DNA of 13,126 nt from an uncultured Acetatifactor sp. GTDB lineage: Bacteria > Bacillota > Clostridia > Lachnospirales > Lachnospiraceae. The position numbers and the translations under genes were made by a program. Location: positions 1 through 13,126 of the forward strand of contig CANQSE010000025.1 in the NCBI GenBank assembly GCA_947626405.1, given 5' to 3'. Numbering within the stretch: the stretch's first letter is position 1; every line of letters starts with the position of its first letter. The notes beneath the pieces were generated by a model that saw only the letters and a list, made by a program, of their open reading frames with translations, ran no database searches and had not been told where the DNA came from. Below, piece by piece: positions 1 through 7,051 of this stretch.

Positions 1-537
1 GCTCCTGAACTTCTCGATATTTATGCCCCTTACGTCCGGGACACCGCGGTTACCTTTGAGTACCAGGTGCCCTCCCAGGCTGAATTTACAAACCGCATCC
101 GCCGGATCACGGAAAAATATCCCTTTCTGGCGGCCCAGGACGACAGCCGGCTGCTGGGTTATACTTATGCTTCCGTGTTCAAGGAGCGGGCCGCCTACGC
201 CTGGTCCGTGGAGACCACCATCTATGTAGACCGGGAGGCGCGGCACTGCGGTATTGGCAAGCAGCTTTACGCGGCTTTGGAGGACTGCCTGAAGCGTCAG
301 AATATTTGCAGCCTCTGCGCCTGTATCGCCTACCCCAACCCTGACAGCATCGGCTTTCATGAAAGGCTGGGCTACCGGACTGTGGCACATTTCCACGATT
401 CCGGATTCAAGCAGGGGATATGGTATGATATGGTGTGGATGGAAAAGGAGCTTTGTCCCCATACAGTCCCTCCGAAACCTTTTATCCCGTTTCCGGATCT
501 GAACAGGAGAGAAACGGCTTTTCAAATCAATATATAG
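1..537 (+). CDS. GNAT N-acetyltransferase, phosphinothricin/MSX acetyltransferase type (5' partial)
   Basis: Frame 1 is open from the first base of the window, so the true start lies upstream. The GTG at 67 is internal, because family-like sequence (LLDIYAPYV, TAVTFEY) precedes it. The fragment codes for 178 residues. Hallmarks are the GNAT acetyl-CoA loop around HCGIGKQLY (about residues 82-90 of the fragment), WSVETTIYV before it, and ACIAYPNPDS, FHERLGY and WYDMVWMEK after it. This pattern belongs to the Pat/MnaT branch, which transfers acetyl from acetyl-CoA to the amino group of phosphinothricin or methionine sulfoximine in the cytoplasm. The physiological substrate in this organism cannot be read from sequence. 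The last residues after PFIPFPDL look like a non-homologous tail, overlap a terminator-like hairpin, and run into AT-rich DNA. The gene converges with the HEPN gene, with 2 nt between the stop codons. Confidence 0.9.
   Translation, partial: APELLDIYAPYVRDTAVTFEYQVPSQAEFTNRIRRITEKYPFLAAQDDSRLLGYTYASVFKERAAYAWSVETTIYVDREARHCGIGKQLYAALEDCLKRQNICSLCACIAYPNPDSIGFHERLGYRTVAHFHDSGFKQGIWYDMVWMEKELCPHTVPPKPFIPFPDLNRRETAFQINI
487..523 (+). terminator. Terminator-like hairpin inside the 3' end of the acetyltransferase gene
   Basis: A perfect 7-bp inverted repeat, CCGTTTC (487-493) and GAAACGG (511-517), with a 17-nt loop, is followed by CTTTTC. The stem sits before the present stop codon at 535-537, which is unusual. 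It would act on + strand transcripts; the opposite strand has no T-run after the stem. The loop is long and the T-run short, so this is only a moderate candidate. Confidence 0.4.
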
Positions 538-539
538 CG

Positions 540-1238
540 TTATTTATTTCTTGCTTCATTATATATTGACCTCACTATTTTTTCTATATCACATATAAAA
601 CCTTTTACAATCGCTTTTGTAATAATATTTACCTGTGCGTCCGTATGTTCCCTATCTGATTGATGGGCAATGATATTTCTCCTGTCGAACAGCTCATTCA
701 GGCGTCTTTTCAATTTATCTTTTGTGTTTTCTGTTTCATCTCTTTGGTAGAAAGCTCCATCTGCAACAGATGTCAATTTGATCCCCAATAAGTTAAGCTG
801 AGCTTTTACCGATTCATATGAAACCATTGTAATTTCGCGATAATAACTGTTTATATATTCAAGAAACCAGTCTATTTCCTCTCCTGTTTTTAATGCAACC
901 TCTATAACTTTCATATTTACTTTAAGATTTTCATACTTATCAGTACGATCCCAATTTTCATCATAAATTTCGCATAAACCATATTTTGTTAATTCATGCA
1001 TATAAAAATCAAGAGCACCGGCTAAAAATATAATCTGTGCGCGCCAAATATTTTCTCCTTCCGTAACTTTTCCGGCTTCAATTAATTCATCCGCCACATC
1101 AAATTGCGAATTTATGGCTTGTATAGTTTCTTCAAAATGTTGTAAAATTTGATCCAGCTCAAATCTAATGACGTTTGTATGAAATTTATCTCGCGTATCT
1201 TCATTTCTCGCCACTAAATCAAGATTTCTTTCATCCAT
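540..1238 (-). CDS. HEPN-domain protein (putative RNase/toxin), partner of the upstream ATPase
   Basis: The product is 232 residues, mostly helical, with no signal peptide or membrane span. Residues 186-192 read RRNIIAH, matching the HEPN Rx4-6H motif (R187, H192), the metal-independent RNase site in many HEPN toxins. The upstream segment IFLAGALDFYMHEL (about 70-83) resembles the first helices of RiboL-PSP or MAE_28990-like HEPN families; I cannot separate these without a profile search. Start ATG at 1238 has AGGAGG (1245-1250) 6 nt upstream. It lies 17 nt after the ATPase stop, so the two genes are almost certainly co-transcribed and translated from separate ribosome sites. Composition is markedly AT-rich compared with the flanks. 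By family knowledge, HEPN proteins next to ABC/AAA-type ATPases act in anti-phage or toxin systems, cutting RNA when triggered. That role here is inference. Confidence 0.75.
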   Translation of the reverse strand: MDERNLDLVARNEDTRDKFHTNVIRFELDQILQHFEETIQAINSQFDVADELIEAGKVTEGENIWRAQIIFLAGALDFYMHELTKYGLCEIYDENWDRTDKYENLKVNMKVIEVALKTGEEIDWFLEYINSYYREITMVSYESVKAQLNLLGIKLTSVADGAFYQRDETENTKDKLKRRLNELFDRRNIIAHQSDREHTDAQVNIITKAIVKGFICDIEKIVRSIYNEARNK

Positions 1239-1255
1239 ACAGTACCTCCTCTGCC

Positions 1256-2503
1256 TTAAAATACTTCTTCCAATTCATGAAAAAATGTTTTATTAAGCAT
1301 AGGTATAGCACCGTACTTTCCTGAAACATATCCTTTTTCTAAATTTTCAGACTTACGCACATTTTTAATTTCGACAAGAGAGTACAAATCTGTGGCACGT
1401 TCTTTTGTATTTAATTGTGTAAACCATATCTGATCTCTCCTAAATAAATCCGTATCTAATAGACTTGTATCATGCGTTGAGAAAATAAGTTGTGCAAATT
1501 TATCTTTCCTATAATGTTGAAATAATTGCACAATTTGGAAAATTAACGATTCATGCAAGCTAGCTTCTAATTCATCAAAAATAAGTATTTTCCCCGTATT
1601 TAAAATATCAATTATCGGACAAATCATTTGAAATAACCGCTTTACCCCGGTTGATTCTTCAGTCATCAAATCAACTTCGAATTGATCATATACTATTTTA
1701 GCTTCTATTTTATTACCTTCTTTAGTCCCTAACAAACTTTTCAAAGCGTCCGGTAATTGTAACTCTTGTGGTAAATCAGATATCTTTATTTTTTCAAGTT
1801 TTACTTTTACATCTTTAGCCCCGATTCCTAACGCCCTTAAAATATCAACAAATGCCTTTTTAATTGTGTCGTTACTTTGCATTAATTCAATGGAATACTC
1901 TGTCCAGTTGTTAACTTCCGGATTATATACCACTACATCAGAATTGAAAAACATAAAAGCTTCCTCAATTTCTTTTATATTACTATAATTAGCGGCACAA
2001 GATAAAAACAACCGATTATCTTTCAATATGCTGACACTTAAGTCAAACACTCCCTTATATCTATCTCCTGGTCTAACCTCTAGTCCAATACGCTCAAAGA
2101 TTTTCACCTTTCTTCCCCTTGGAAAATAATACAGGTACTCATCTTGTATTAAATTTTGTTTTACCGAAAAACCATATGCATACCTTATATCATTTCGCAC
2201 AAATTGAACGTTATATTCACTTGGGGTTTCTTTTGCACTCAATTTATGACGCGCCTGAAATACTCCTTGTCCCGGCTGATGATTTATACTATTGCTGACT
2301 AAATCACGCATAAATGACAAAGCATTTATAAAATTACTTTTTCCAGATCCGTTTGCGCCATATATAACTGCAGATCGTAAAACTCTAAAATTGCTAAATT
2401 CTTTTAAAAGTTCTTCAGATGTGTTATCACTCCCTGCAATCATAGAAAAAATCACTTTTTCTTTGATTGATTTGTGATTTGAACATTGAAACTCTAATAA
2501 CAT
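1256..2503 (-). CDS. AAA15-type (COG1106/AbiLi-like) ABC-fold ATPase of a putative defence pair
   Basis: The product is 415 residues from ATG 2503. Visible motifs are N-terminal FQCSNHKSIKE (5-15), typical of SMC/OLD-like ATPases; Walker A GANGSGKS (49-56); a signature-like EESTGVKRLF (282-291); Walker B ILIFDELEASLH (306-317, D310/E311); and the H-loop FSTHDTSLL (341-349, H344). The C-terminal GKYGAIPML (395-403) resembles the conserved end of AbiLi/COG1106 proteins. No TOPRIM nuclease domain is seen, so it is not a full OLD nuclease; the likely effector is the HEPN protein encoded next. I chose ATG 2503 over GTG 2521 because AGAGGTG lies 6 nt before it and the extra residues look like the ribosome site. 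It is the first gene of an AT-rich two-gene operon. A role as sensor or switch controlling the HEPN effector is inferred from related pairs. Confidence 0.85.
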   Translation of the reverse strand: MLLEFQCSNHKSIKEKVIFSMIAGSDNTSEELLKEFSNFRVLRSAVIYGANGSGKSNFINALSFMRDLVSNSINHQPGQGVFQARHKLSAKETPSEYNVQFVRNDIRYAYGFSVKQNLIQDEYLYYFPRGRKVKIFERIGLEVRPGDRYKGVFDLSVSILKDNRLFLSCAANYSNIKEIEEAFMFFNSDVVVYNPEVNNWTEYSIELMQSNDTIKKAFVDILRALGIGAKDVKVKLEKIKISDLPQELQLPDALKSLLGTKEGNKIEAKIVYDQFEVDLMTEESTGVKRLFQMICPIIDILNTGKILIFDELEASLHESLIFQIVQLFQHYRKDKFAQLIFSTHDTSLLDTDLFRRDQIWFTQLNTKERATDLYSLVEIKNVRKSENLEKGYVSGKYGAIPMLNKTFFHELEEVF

Positions 2504-2537
2504 CTTTGACACCTCTTTCACTACCTTATATGTGTAT

Positions 2538-2567
2538 ATATTAATTCTCTTTTGACGTTTTTGTCAA
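2538..2567 (-). promoter_or_regulatory. Putative sigma-A promoter of the ATPase-HEPN operon
   Basis: On the minus strand, a perfect -35 TTGACA (2567-2562) is followed after 18 nt by TAATAT (2543-2538). This lies 35 nt upstream of the ATPase ATG. The -10 matches consensus at only 4 of 6 positions, but nothing better is close. The -35 is overlapped by the inverted repeat at 2552-2567. Confidence 0.5.
2552..2567. repeat. Inverted repeat overlapping the operon's -35 box
   Basis: TTGAC (2552-2556) and GTCAA (2563-2567) form a perfect 5-bp dyad separated by 6 nt. Position over the -35 and spacer would suit an operator, but 5-bp arms can occur by chance in AT-rich DNA. No regulator gene lies beside it. 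Confidence 0.35.
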
Positions 2568-2707
2568 CTGTATTTGCTGTTTTTTTGCAAATTTTCAATT
2601 TAAAACATTTAATTTGTAGTTTTTAATATAAGTATATGAATAATAATTCATTTTAACCAAAAAGAAATTACTATAAAAACCTGTCTTCTTCTGCTCCAAA
2701 CACATGC

Positions 2708-2736
2708 TTGAACCCTGACTGTTTTTCCTGTATAAT
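2708..2736 (+). promoter_or_regulatory. Sigma-A promoter of the BvgS-like hybrid kinase
   Basis: TTGAAC (2708-2713), a 17-nt spacer, then a perfect TATAAT (2731-2736). Transcription would begin near 2743, leaving a leader of about 70 nt before the ATG at 2813. Confidence 0.75.
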
Positions 2737-2795
2737 GAAAAATAACGTTTTATTCAGATTCCATGCACAAATACACCGTTTAACCTTATATTGAC

Positions 2796-2803
2796 AAAGG
2801 AGG
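2796..2803 (+). promoter_or_regulatory. Ribosome binding site of the BvgS-like hybrid kinase
   Basis: AAAGGAGG sits 9 nt before ATG 2813. It fixes this start, which is also followed directly by a good signal sequence. Confidence 0.85.
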
Positions 2804-2812
2804 AAACACGCC

Positions 2813-5800
2813 ATGAGAAAGTCACGTCTTTTGTGCCTTGCGCTGGCCGCGATTCTATATATTTCATCCTGCCCGGCCGTATACGCTTCCAGACAGCAGA
2901 CCGAACCCCCTGAGGTTCTCAGAGTCGGATTTTTTGCTTTTCCCGGCTACCATAACATAGAGGCAGACGGACGCCGGAGCGGTTACGGATATGAATTTCT
3001 GCAAAGACTGGCAATCCACGGCGGCTGGTCCTATGAATATGTTGGTTATGAGAAATCCTACGCCGAGGCTCTGGATCTGCTTAGAAACGGCGAAATCGAT
3101 ATCATTACCTCCGTTTCCAAAACGCCGGAACGGGAGGCGGAATTTCTGTTTTCCAATCAGTCGATCGGCGTCAACTCCACGATTCTCACCGCAAAATCCG
3201 GCAATGAGGAAATTGTGGAGGGGGATTATTCCACCTATGACGGCATCCGCGTCGGCATGCTGGAGGGCAACTCCAAAAACCAAAACTTTGAAAAATTTGC
3301 CGCTGACCATGCCTTCACCTATCAGCCGGTGTATTATGCCGATCAGGACCTGCTCTCTGCGGCCCTTCAGGCAGGAGAGGTGGACGCCGCCGTGACCGGC
3401 AGCCTGCGGCTGTTAAATGACGAATGGCTGCTGGAATCCTTTGACGCCAGTCCTTTTTACATCTGCACCCGAAAGGATCAACATGAGCTGATGGACCGGA
3501 TTAACGAAGCCATCAACGAAATGGATCTGCATGACCCCAACTGGAGGGATGCGCTCCACCAGATTTATTACTCCACCGATCAGAGCGGAGACCTCATTTT
3601 AAACGCCGAAGAACGGGTTTACCTGGAAGAACACCGCGCCTCCGGCACACCGCTCAGGCTGCTGATTAACCCTGATCGGATCCCTTACTGCTATTTTCAG
3701 GACGGACAGCCGCGTGGGATTCTGCCCTCGCTTTTTGAAACTCTGGCCCAGCGTCTCGGTCTTAACTATGAATATATTCCGGTGAAGGATCGTGAAGAAT
3801 ATTACTCCCTCCTTGCGGACGGAGCGGCGGATGTGGTTCTGGACTTTGCCGGCGATTATTATTTGGCGGAAGAAGAAGGCTATAAAATCACCGTCCCCTA
3901 TTTCCAGACCAATTTCGCCCGCCTCACTTTGGACGGTTTCACAGGCAGCCCCAAGCGCCTGGCGGCGCTTGAGCTTGCGGACTCGTTAAACACCCTGATC
4001 GCCAGCCGTTATCCGGAGGATTCAATCATCCGTTATCCCACTACACGGGATTGCGTGGACGCGGTGCTAAACGGCGAAGTGGACGCAACCGTTCTTTTTT
4101 CCCACACCGCGGAGAGATATGTACGGGAGGACGTGCGCAGCCGGCTTTCCTCCGTGGTCTTTGGGGAAACCTCCTTTTCTTACGCGGTGGGAAACAGTGT
4201 GCCGGGGGGACAGTTCCTGCTCTCCCTTCTGGACAAGGGAGCGGACAGCTGCTTTACCGATTCCCAACTGGACGCCGTCATATCCCGGGAAATCGACGCA
4301 AGCCTGGTTCAGAATGTCAGCCTGCTCGCTTTCCTGTATCAAAATCCCCTTTTCAGCGTTATAGGAGTGTTCCTTATCCTTATGGTTCTGTTCGCCTTCA
4401 CTCTGCTGGCGGTGAGAACCCGGAACCAGAAACAGTTAAAGAAAAAAATTGCGCTGGCAACCGGGGAACTGGAGCAGAAAACACAGGAGCTGACCCAGGC
4501 CCTCCATGATGCGGACGCGGCCAACCGTGCAAAAACCACCTTCCTCAACAGTATGTCCCACGACATCCGCACGCCCATGAACGCCATTATCGGCTATACC
4601 GCCCTGACTACAGCGCACCTGGACAACAGGGAACGGGCGGAGGACTATCTGTCTAAAATTGCGCAGGCTTCCAACCATCTGCTCTCGCTCATCAACGACG
4701 TGCTGGATATGAGCCGGATCGAATCGGGCAAGGTGATTATAAACGAACGGCCGGAGAACCTGGCTGAAATTCTGCAAGACCTCCGGAATATCATACAATC
4801 CGACGTTCACGGAAAACACCTTGAACTGTTCATAGATACGGTGGATGTTACGGACGAAAACATCTGCTGTGACAAACTGCGCCTTAATCAGATTCTGCTA
4901 AACCTTACTTCAAACGCCATTAAATTCACTCCCGCCGGCGGCACGATCGCCGTCCGGGTCACGCAGAAACCGGCAGGTTCCAGCGACAGGGGCATTTACG
5001 AGTTTCAGGTCAGCGACACCGGCATCGGCATGAGTCCGGAATTTGCAAAAACCGTATTTGACCCATTCACGCGTGAACAAACCTCAACCGTCAGCGGTAT
5101 TCTGGGAACCGGACTTGGGATGGCAATCACCAAAAATATTGTGGATATGATGGGAGGAACGATCCAGGTAAAAAGCGAACGGGGAAAGGGAACCGTCTTT
5201 ACCGTCAACCTGGAGTTTCGTTTTTCCGCCGCCCATAAGGAAATGGGCCAGATTTCGGAGCTAAAGGGATTACGCGGCCTGGTGGTGGACGATGATATGG
5301 TCTGCTGCCAAAGCGTCTCCAAGATGCTTCGTCAGATCGGAATGAGAGCGGAATGGGCGTTGTCCGGCAGAGAGGCCCTGGCGCGTACCGCCGAATCCGT
5401 GGAGCTGGCCGACCCCTTCGAGGTCTACATCGTAGATTGGTCCATGCCGGAGTTAAGCGGCATTGAGACCGTCCGAAAAATCCGAAAAATTGTGGGAGAA
5501 GACTCTCCTATTATCCTGATGTCGGCTTACGACTGGGCGGATATCGAACAGGACGCCCGCCAGGCCGGGGTGACAGGCTTTATCAGCAAGCCCCTGTTTG
5601 CCTCCGAACTGCATCACACCCTGAAACAAAATCTGGGAAAATCCCAGGCGGAAGTAACCGCCGCAGGTGCGCAGACTCCTCTGTCCGAAAAAGAGCTTTT
5701 CTCAGGCAGACGTATTCTTCTGGCCGAGGATAACGAGCTGAATCGGGAAATCGCGGTAGAGATTCTGAAGGAAGTGGGATGTGAAGTGGCATGTGCCGAA

Positions 5801-6115
5801 AACGGAAAAGAGGCCTGCGATCTGCTGTGCAGCGCAAAGCCCGGCTATTACAGCCTGATCCTGATGGATATCCAGATGCCGGTGATGGACGGCTACGCAG
5901 CCACCCGGGCTATCCGTGCCATGGAGGATCCGGCGCTGGCCAACACGCCCATCATAGCCATGACCGCAAACGCCTTTGAGGAAGACCGCGAACAGGCCCT
6001 GAGCGCAGGCATGAATGGACACCTTGCAAAGCCCATAGATCTGGAAAAATTGATGGGATTCCTTAAGGATTTGTTTGGTGAAAACCAGGGCGAGGCGCAA
6101 AACCCCGCCCGCTGA
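2813..6115 (+). CDS. BvgS-like hybrid sensor histidine kinase with two solute-binding sensor domains and two receivers
   Basis: The product is 1100 residues. It has a signal sequence at 1-25 (probable cut after AVYA; ISSC at 17-20 is a weak lipobox-like alternative), then two SBP_bac_3/Venus-flytrap domains outside the membrane (about 33-250 and 270-495) linked by LNAEERVYLEEH, as in BvgS/EvgS proteins. A membrane span follows (about 513-535) and a short coiled stretch. HisKA has H583 in SMSHDIRTP. HATPase_c has an N-box near 692-704, DTGIGM (735-740) and GTGLGM (765-770). Receiver 1 (about 820-935) has phospho-acceptor D875 in IVDWSMP; receiver 2 (967-1088) has D1019 in LMDIQMP. It probably senses small amino-acid-like ligands at the surface and relays phosphate His to Asp. 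There is no HPt or DNA-binding domain, so the output partner is encoded elsewhere. Ligand and targets are unknown. Confidence 0.92.
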   Translation: MRKSRLLCLALAAILYISSCPAVYASRQQTEPPEVLRVGFFAFPGYHNIEADGRRSGYGYEFLQRLAIHGGWSYEYVGYEKSYAEALDLLRNGEIDIITSVSKTPEREAEFLFSNQSIGVNSTILTAKSGNEEIVEGDYSTYDGIRVGMLEGNSKNQNFEKFAADHAFTYQPVYYADQDLLSAALQAGEVDAAVTGSLRLLNDEWLLESFDASPFYICTRKDQHELMDRINEAINEMDLHDPNWRDALHQIYYSTDQSGDLILNAEERVYLEEHRASGTPLRLLINPDRIPYCYFQDGQPRGILPSLFETLAQRLGLNYEYIPVKDREEYYSLLADGAADVVLDFAGDYYLAEEEGYKITVPYFQTNFARLTLDGFTGSPKRLAALELADSLNTLIASRYPEDSIIRYPTTRDCVDAVLNGEVDATVLFSHTAERYVREDVRSRLSSVVFGETSFSYAVGNSVPGGQFLLSLLDKGADSCFTDSQLDAVISREIDASLVQNVSLLAFLYQNPLFSVIGVFLILMVLFAFTLLAVRTRNQKQLKKKIALATGELEQKTQELTQALHDADAANRAKTTFLNSMSHDIRTPMNAIIGYTALTTAHLDNRERAEDYLSKIAQASNHLLSLINDVLDMSRIESGKVIINERPENLAEILQDLRNIIQSDVHGKHLELFIDTVDVTDENICCDKLRLNQILLNLTSNAIKFTPAGGTIAVRVTQKPAGSSDRGIYEFQVSDTGIGMSPEFAKTVFDPFTREQTSTVSGILGTGLGMAITKNIVDMMGGTIQVKSERGKGTVFTVNLEFRFSAAHKEMGQISELKGLRGLVVDDDMVCCQSVSKMLRQIGMRAEWALSGREALARTAESVELADPFEVYIVDWSMPELSGIETVRKIRKIVGEDSPIILMSAYDWADIEQDARQAGVTGFISKPLFASELHHTLKQNLGKSQAEVTAAGAQTPLSEKELFSGRRILLAEDNELNREIAVEILKEVGCEVACAENGKEACDLLCSAKPGYYSLILMDIQMPVMDGYAATRAIRAMEDPALANTPIIAMTANAFEEDREQALSAGMNGHLAKPIDLEKLMGFLKDLFGENQGEAQNPAR

Positions 6116-6133
6116 AATGCCGGCTTGTATGCT

Positions 6134-6922
6134 TTATTCAAACAGTATTTCATCAACCGTGACAAACTCATATCCTTCTTCAAGCAGTTCATCCACAATT
6201 TTAAGCGCCGCAGTAACGGATGTGTCGTAGTAGTCGTGCATAAGTATAATCTCATTTTCTCCGGCCTTTTTAACAACCCTCTCCGTTATACAGGCGACAT
6301 TTCCGGAGCACCAATCGAGCGGGTCGATGGTCCAGAGCACCGGAATCATGTTTAATTCCTCCTCAAAGCTCTTGTCCCAGGAGCCGTAAGGCGGACGTAC
6401 ATACTCTACCTCAACCCCCGTTATGTCCTCTATCACCTGATTTGTCTTAACAAGCTCTTTTTTAAACGTTTCCCTGTTCTTTTTTGTAAGCTGTATGTGG
6501 CTGTAGGTGTGGTTCCCAATGAGATGCCCTTCGTCCTGCATACGCTTAATCACATCGGGGTGAAGGCTGGCGTTTGCTCCAGTCACAAAAAACGTCGCCG
6601 TCACGCCGCGCTCTTTAAGTCCGTCAAGAAGCTCTGCCGTATAGAAAGGATGAGGCCCGTCGTCAAATGTCAGCGCGATCTTCTTTTTCTCCGTCATTTC
6701 TCCTGCGGCGACGTCCCGCGAACCCCTCCCGGGGCTTTCCGCACTGCTCTCCGCATTTCCACTCTGCTTTCCGTTTTTTTCCGTACTGTCCTGCATGTCC
6801 TTTGCACCGCCGCTTATGGACGCTGCACTTACCGTCTCCTGTCTTTGCTGTTCCCATAAACCTAAAAAAAGCAATCCTGCCGTCAGATCAAACAGCAGGA
6901 TTGCCATTATCAGTTTCTTCAT
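6134..6922 (-). CDS. Membrane-anchored polysaccharide deacetylase (NodB homology, CE4)
   Basis: The product is 262 residues. A signal anchor spans about 4-22, a Ser/Gly/Glu-rich linker 31-78, and the NodB domain about 80-262. All five CE4 motifs are present: TFDDGP (85-90, base D87, metal ligand D88), HTYSH (138-142, metal ligands H138/H142), RPPYG (176-180), DPLDW (200-204) and LMHD (227-230, H229). By family, it removes N-acetyl groups from peptidoglycan or another GlcNAc polymer outside the membrane, often giving lysozyme resistance or altering surface glycans. The exact substrate is not readable. A GGTGGA-like site lies about 12 nt before ATG 6922. It is the last of three same-strand genes, 129 nt after the repeat protein's stop, and may be read through from that operon. 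It converges with the BvgS-like kinase, 18 nt apart. Confidence 0.93.
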   Translation of the reverse strand: MKKLIMAILLFDLTAGLLFLGLWEQQRQETVSAASISGGAKDMQDSTEKNGKQSGNAESSAESPGRGSRDVAAGEMTEKKKIALTFDDGPHPFYTAELLDGLKERGVTATFFVTGANASLHPDVIKRMQDEGHLIGNHTYSHIQLTKKNRETFKKELVKTNQVIEDITGVEVEYVRPPYGSWDKSFEEELNMIPVLWTIDPLDWCSGNVACITERVVKKAGENEIILMHDYYDTSVTAALKIVDELLEEGYEFVTVDEILFE

Positions 6923-7051
6923 TCCGCATCACGCTCCACCTGTCTTATATAGCACAGTATATGCGGCGTGATGAATACAGATTACCTGAGCTTTATGCCT
7001 TTATGCTTCCGAGCCATGCGTTAAATGTCACCGCTTCGCAGGCGTCTGCGG

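Larger units (their letters stand above)
2504..2812. other. AT-rich divergent intergenic region
   Basis: These 309 nt separate the minus-strand defence-like operon from the plus-strand hybrid kinase. They hold a promoter candidate for each direction and one short inverted repeat (listed separately). The middle part, about 2570-2700, is very AT-rich with poly-A/T runs; I see no ORF, terminator or riboswitch in it. Confidence 0.7.

Noticed and set aside
2504..2521. GTG start at 2521 for the ATPase
   Set aside because: The extra six codons contain the AGAGGTG ribosome site for ATG 2503, and family proteins begin near the FxxxNHKSI motif.
2864..3310. Antisense open frame opposite the first sensor domain
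   Set aside because: Shadow of the kinase gene; no ribosome site or recognisable domain.
6088..6112. GGGCG/CGCCC hairpin at the end of the BvgS-like kinase
   Set aside because: It lies inside the coding end, has a long loop and no proper T-run; only a weak case for a minus-strand terminator of the deacetylase.
7031..7051. Hairpin (CCGC/GCGG, alternatively CGCAG/CTGCG) after the YD-repeat gene
   Set aside because: Short competing stems with no T-run on either strand, so not a credible terminator.
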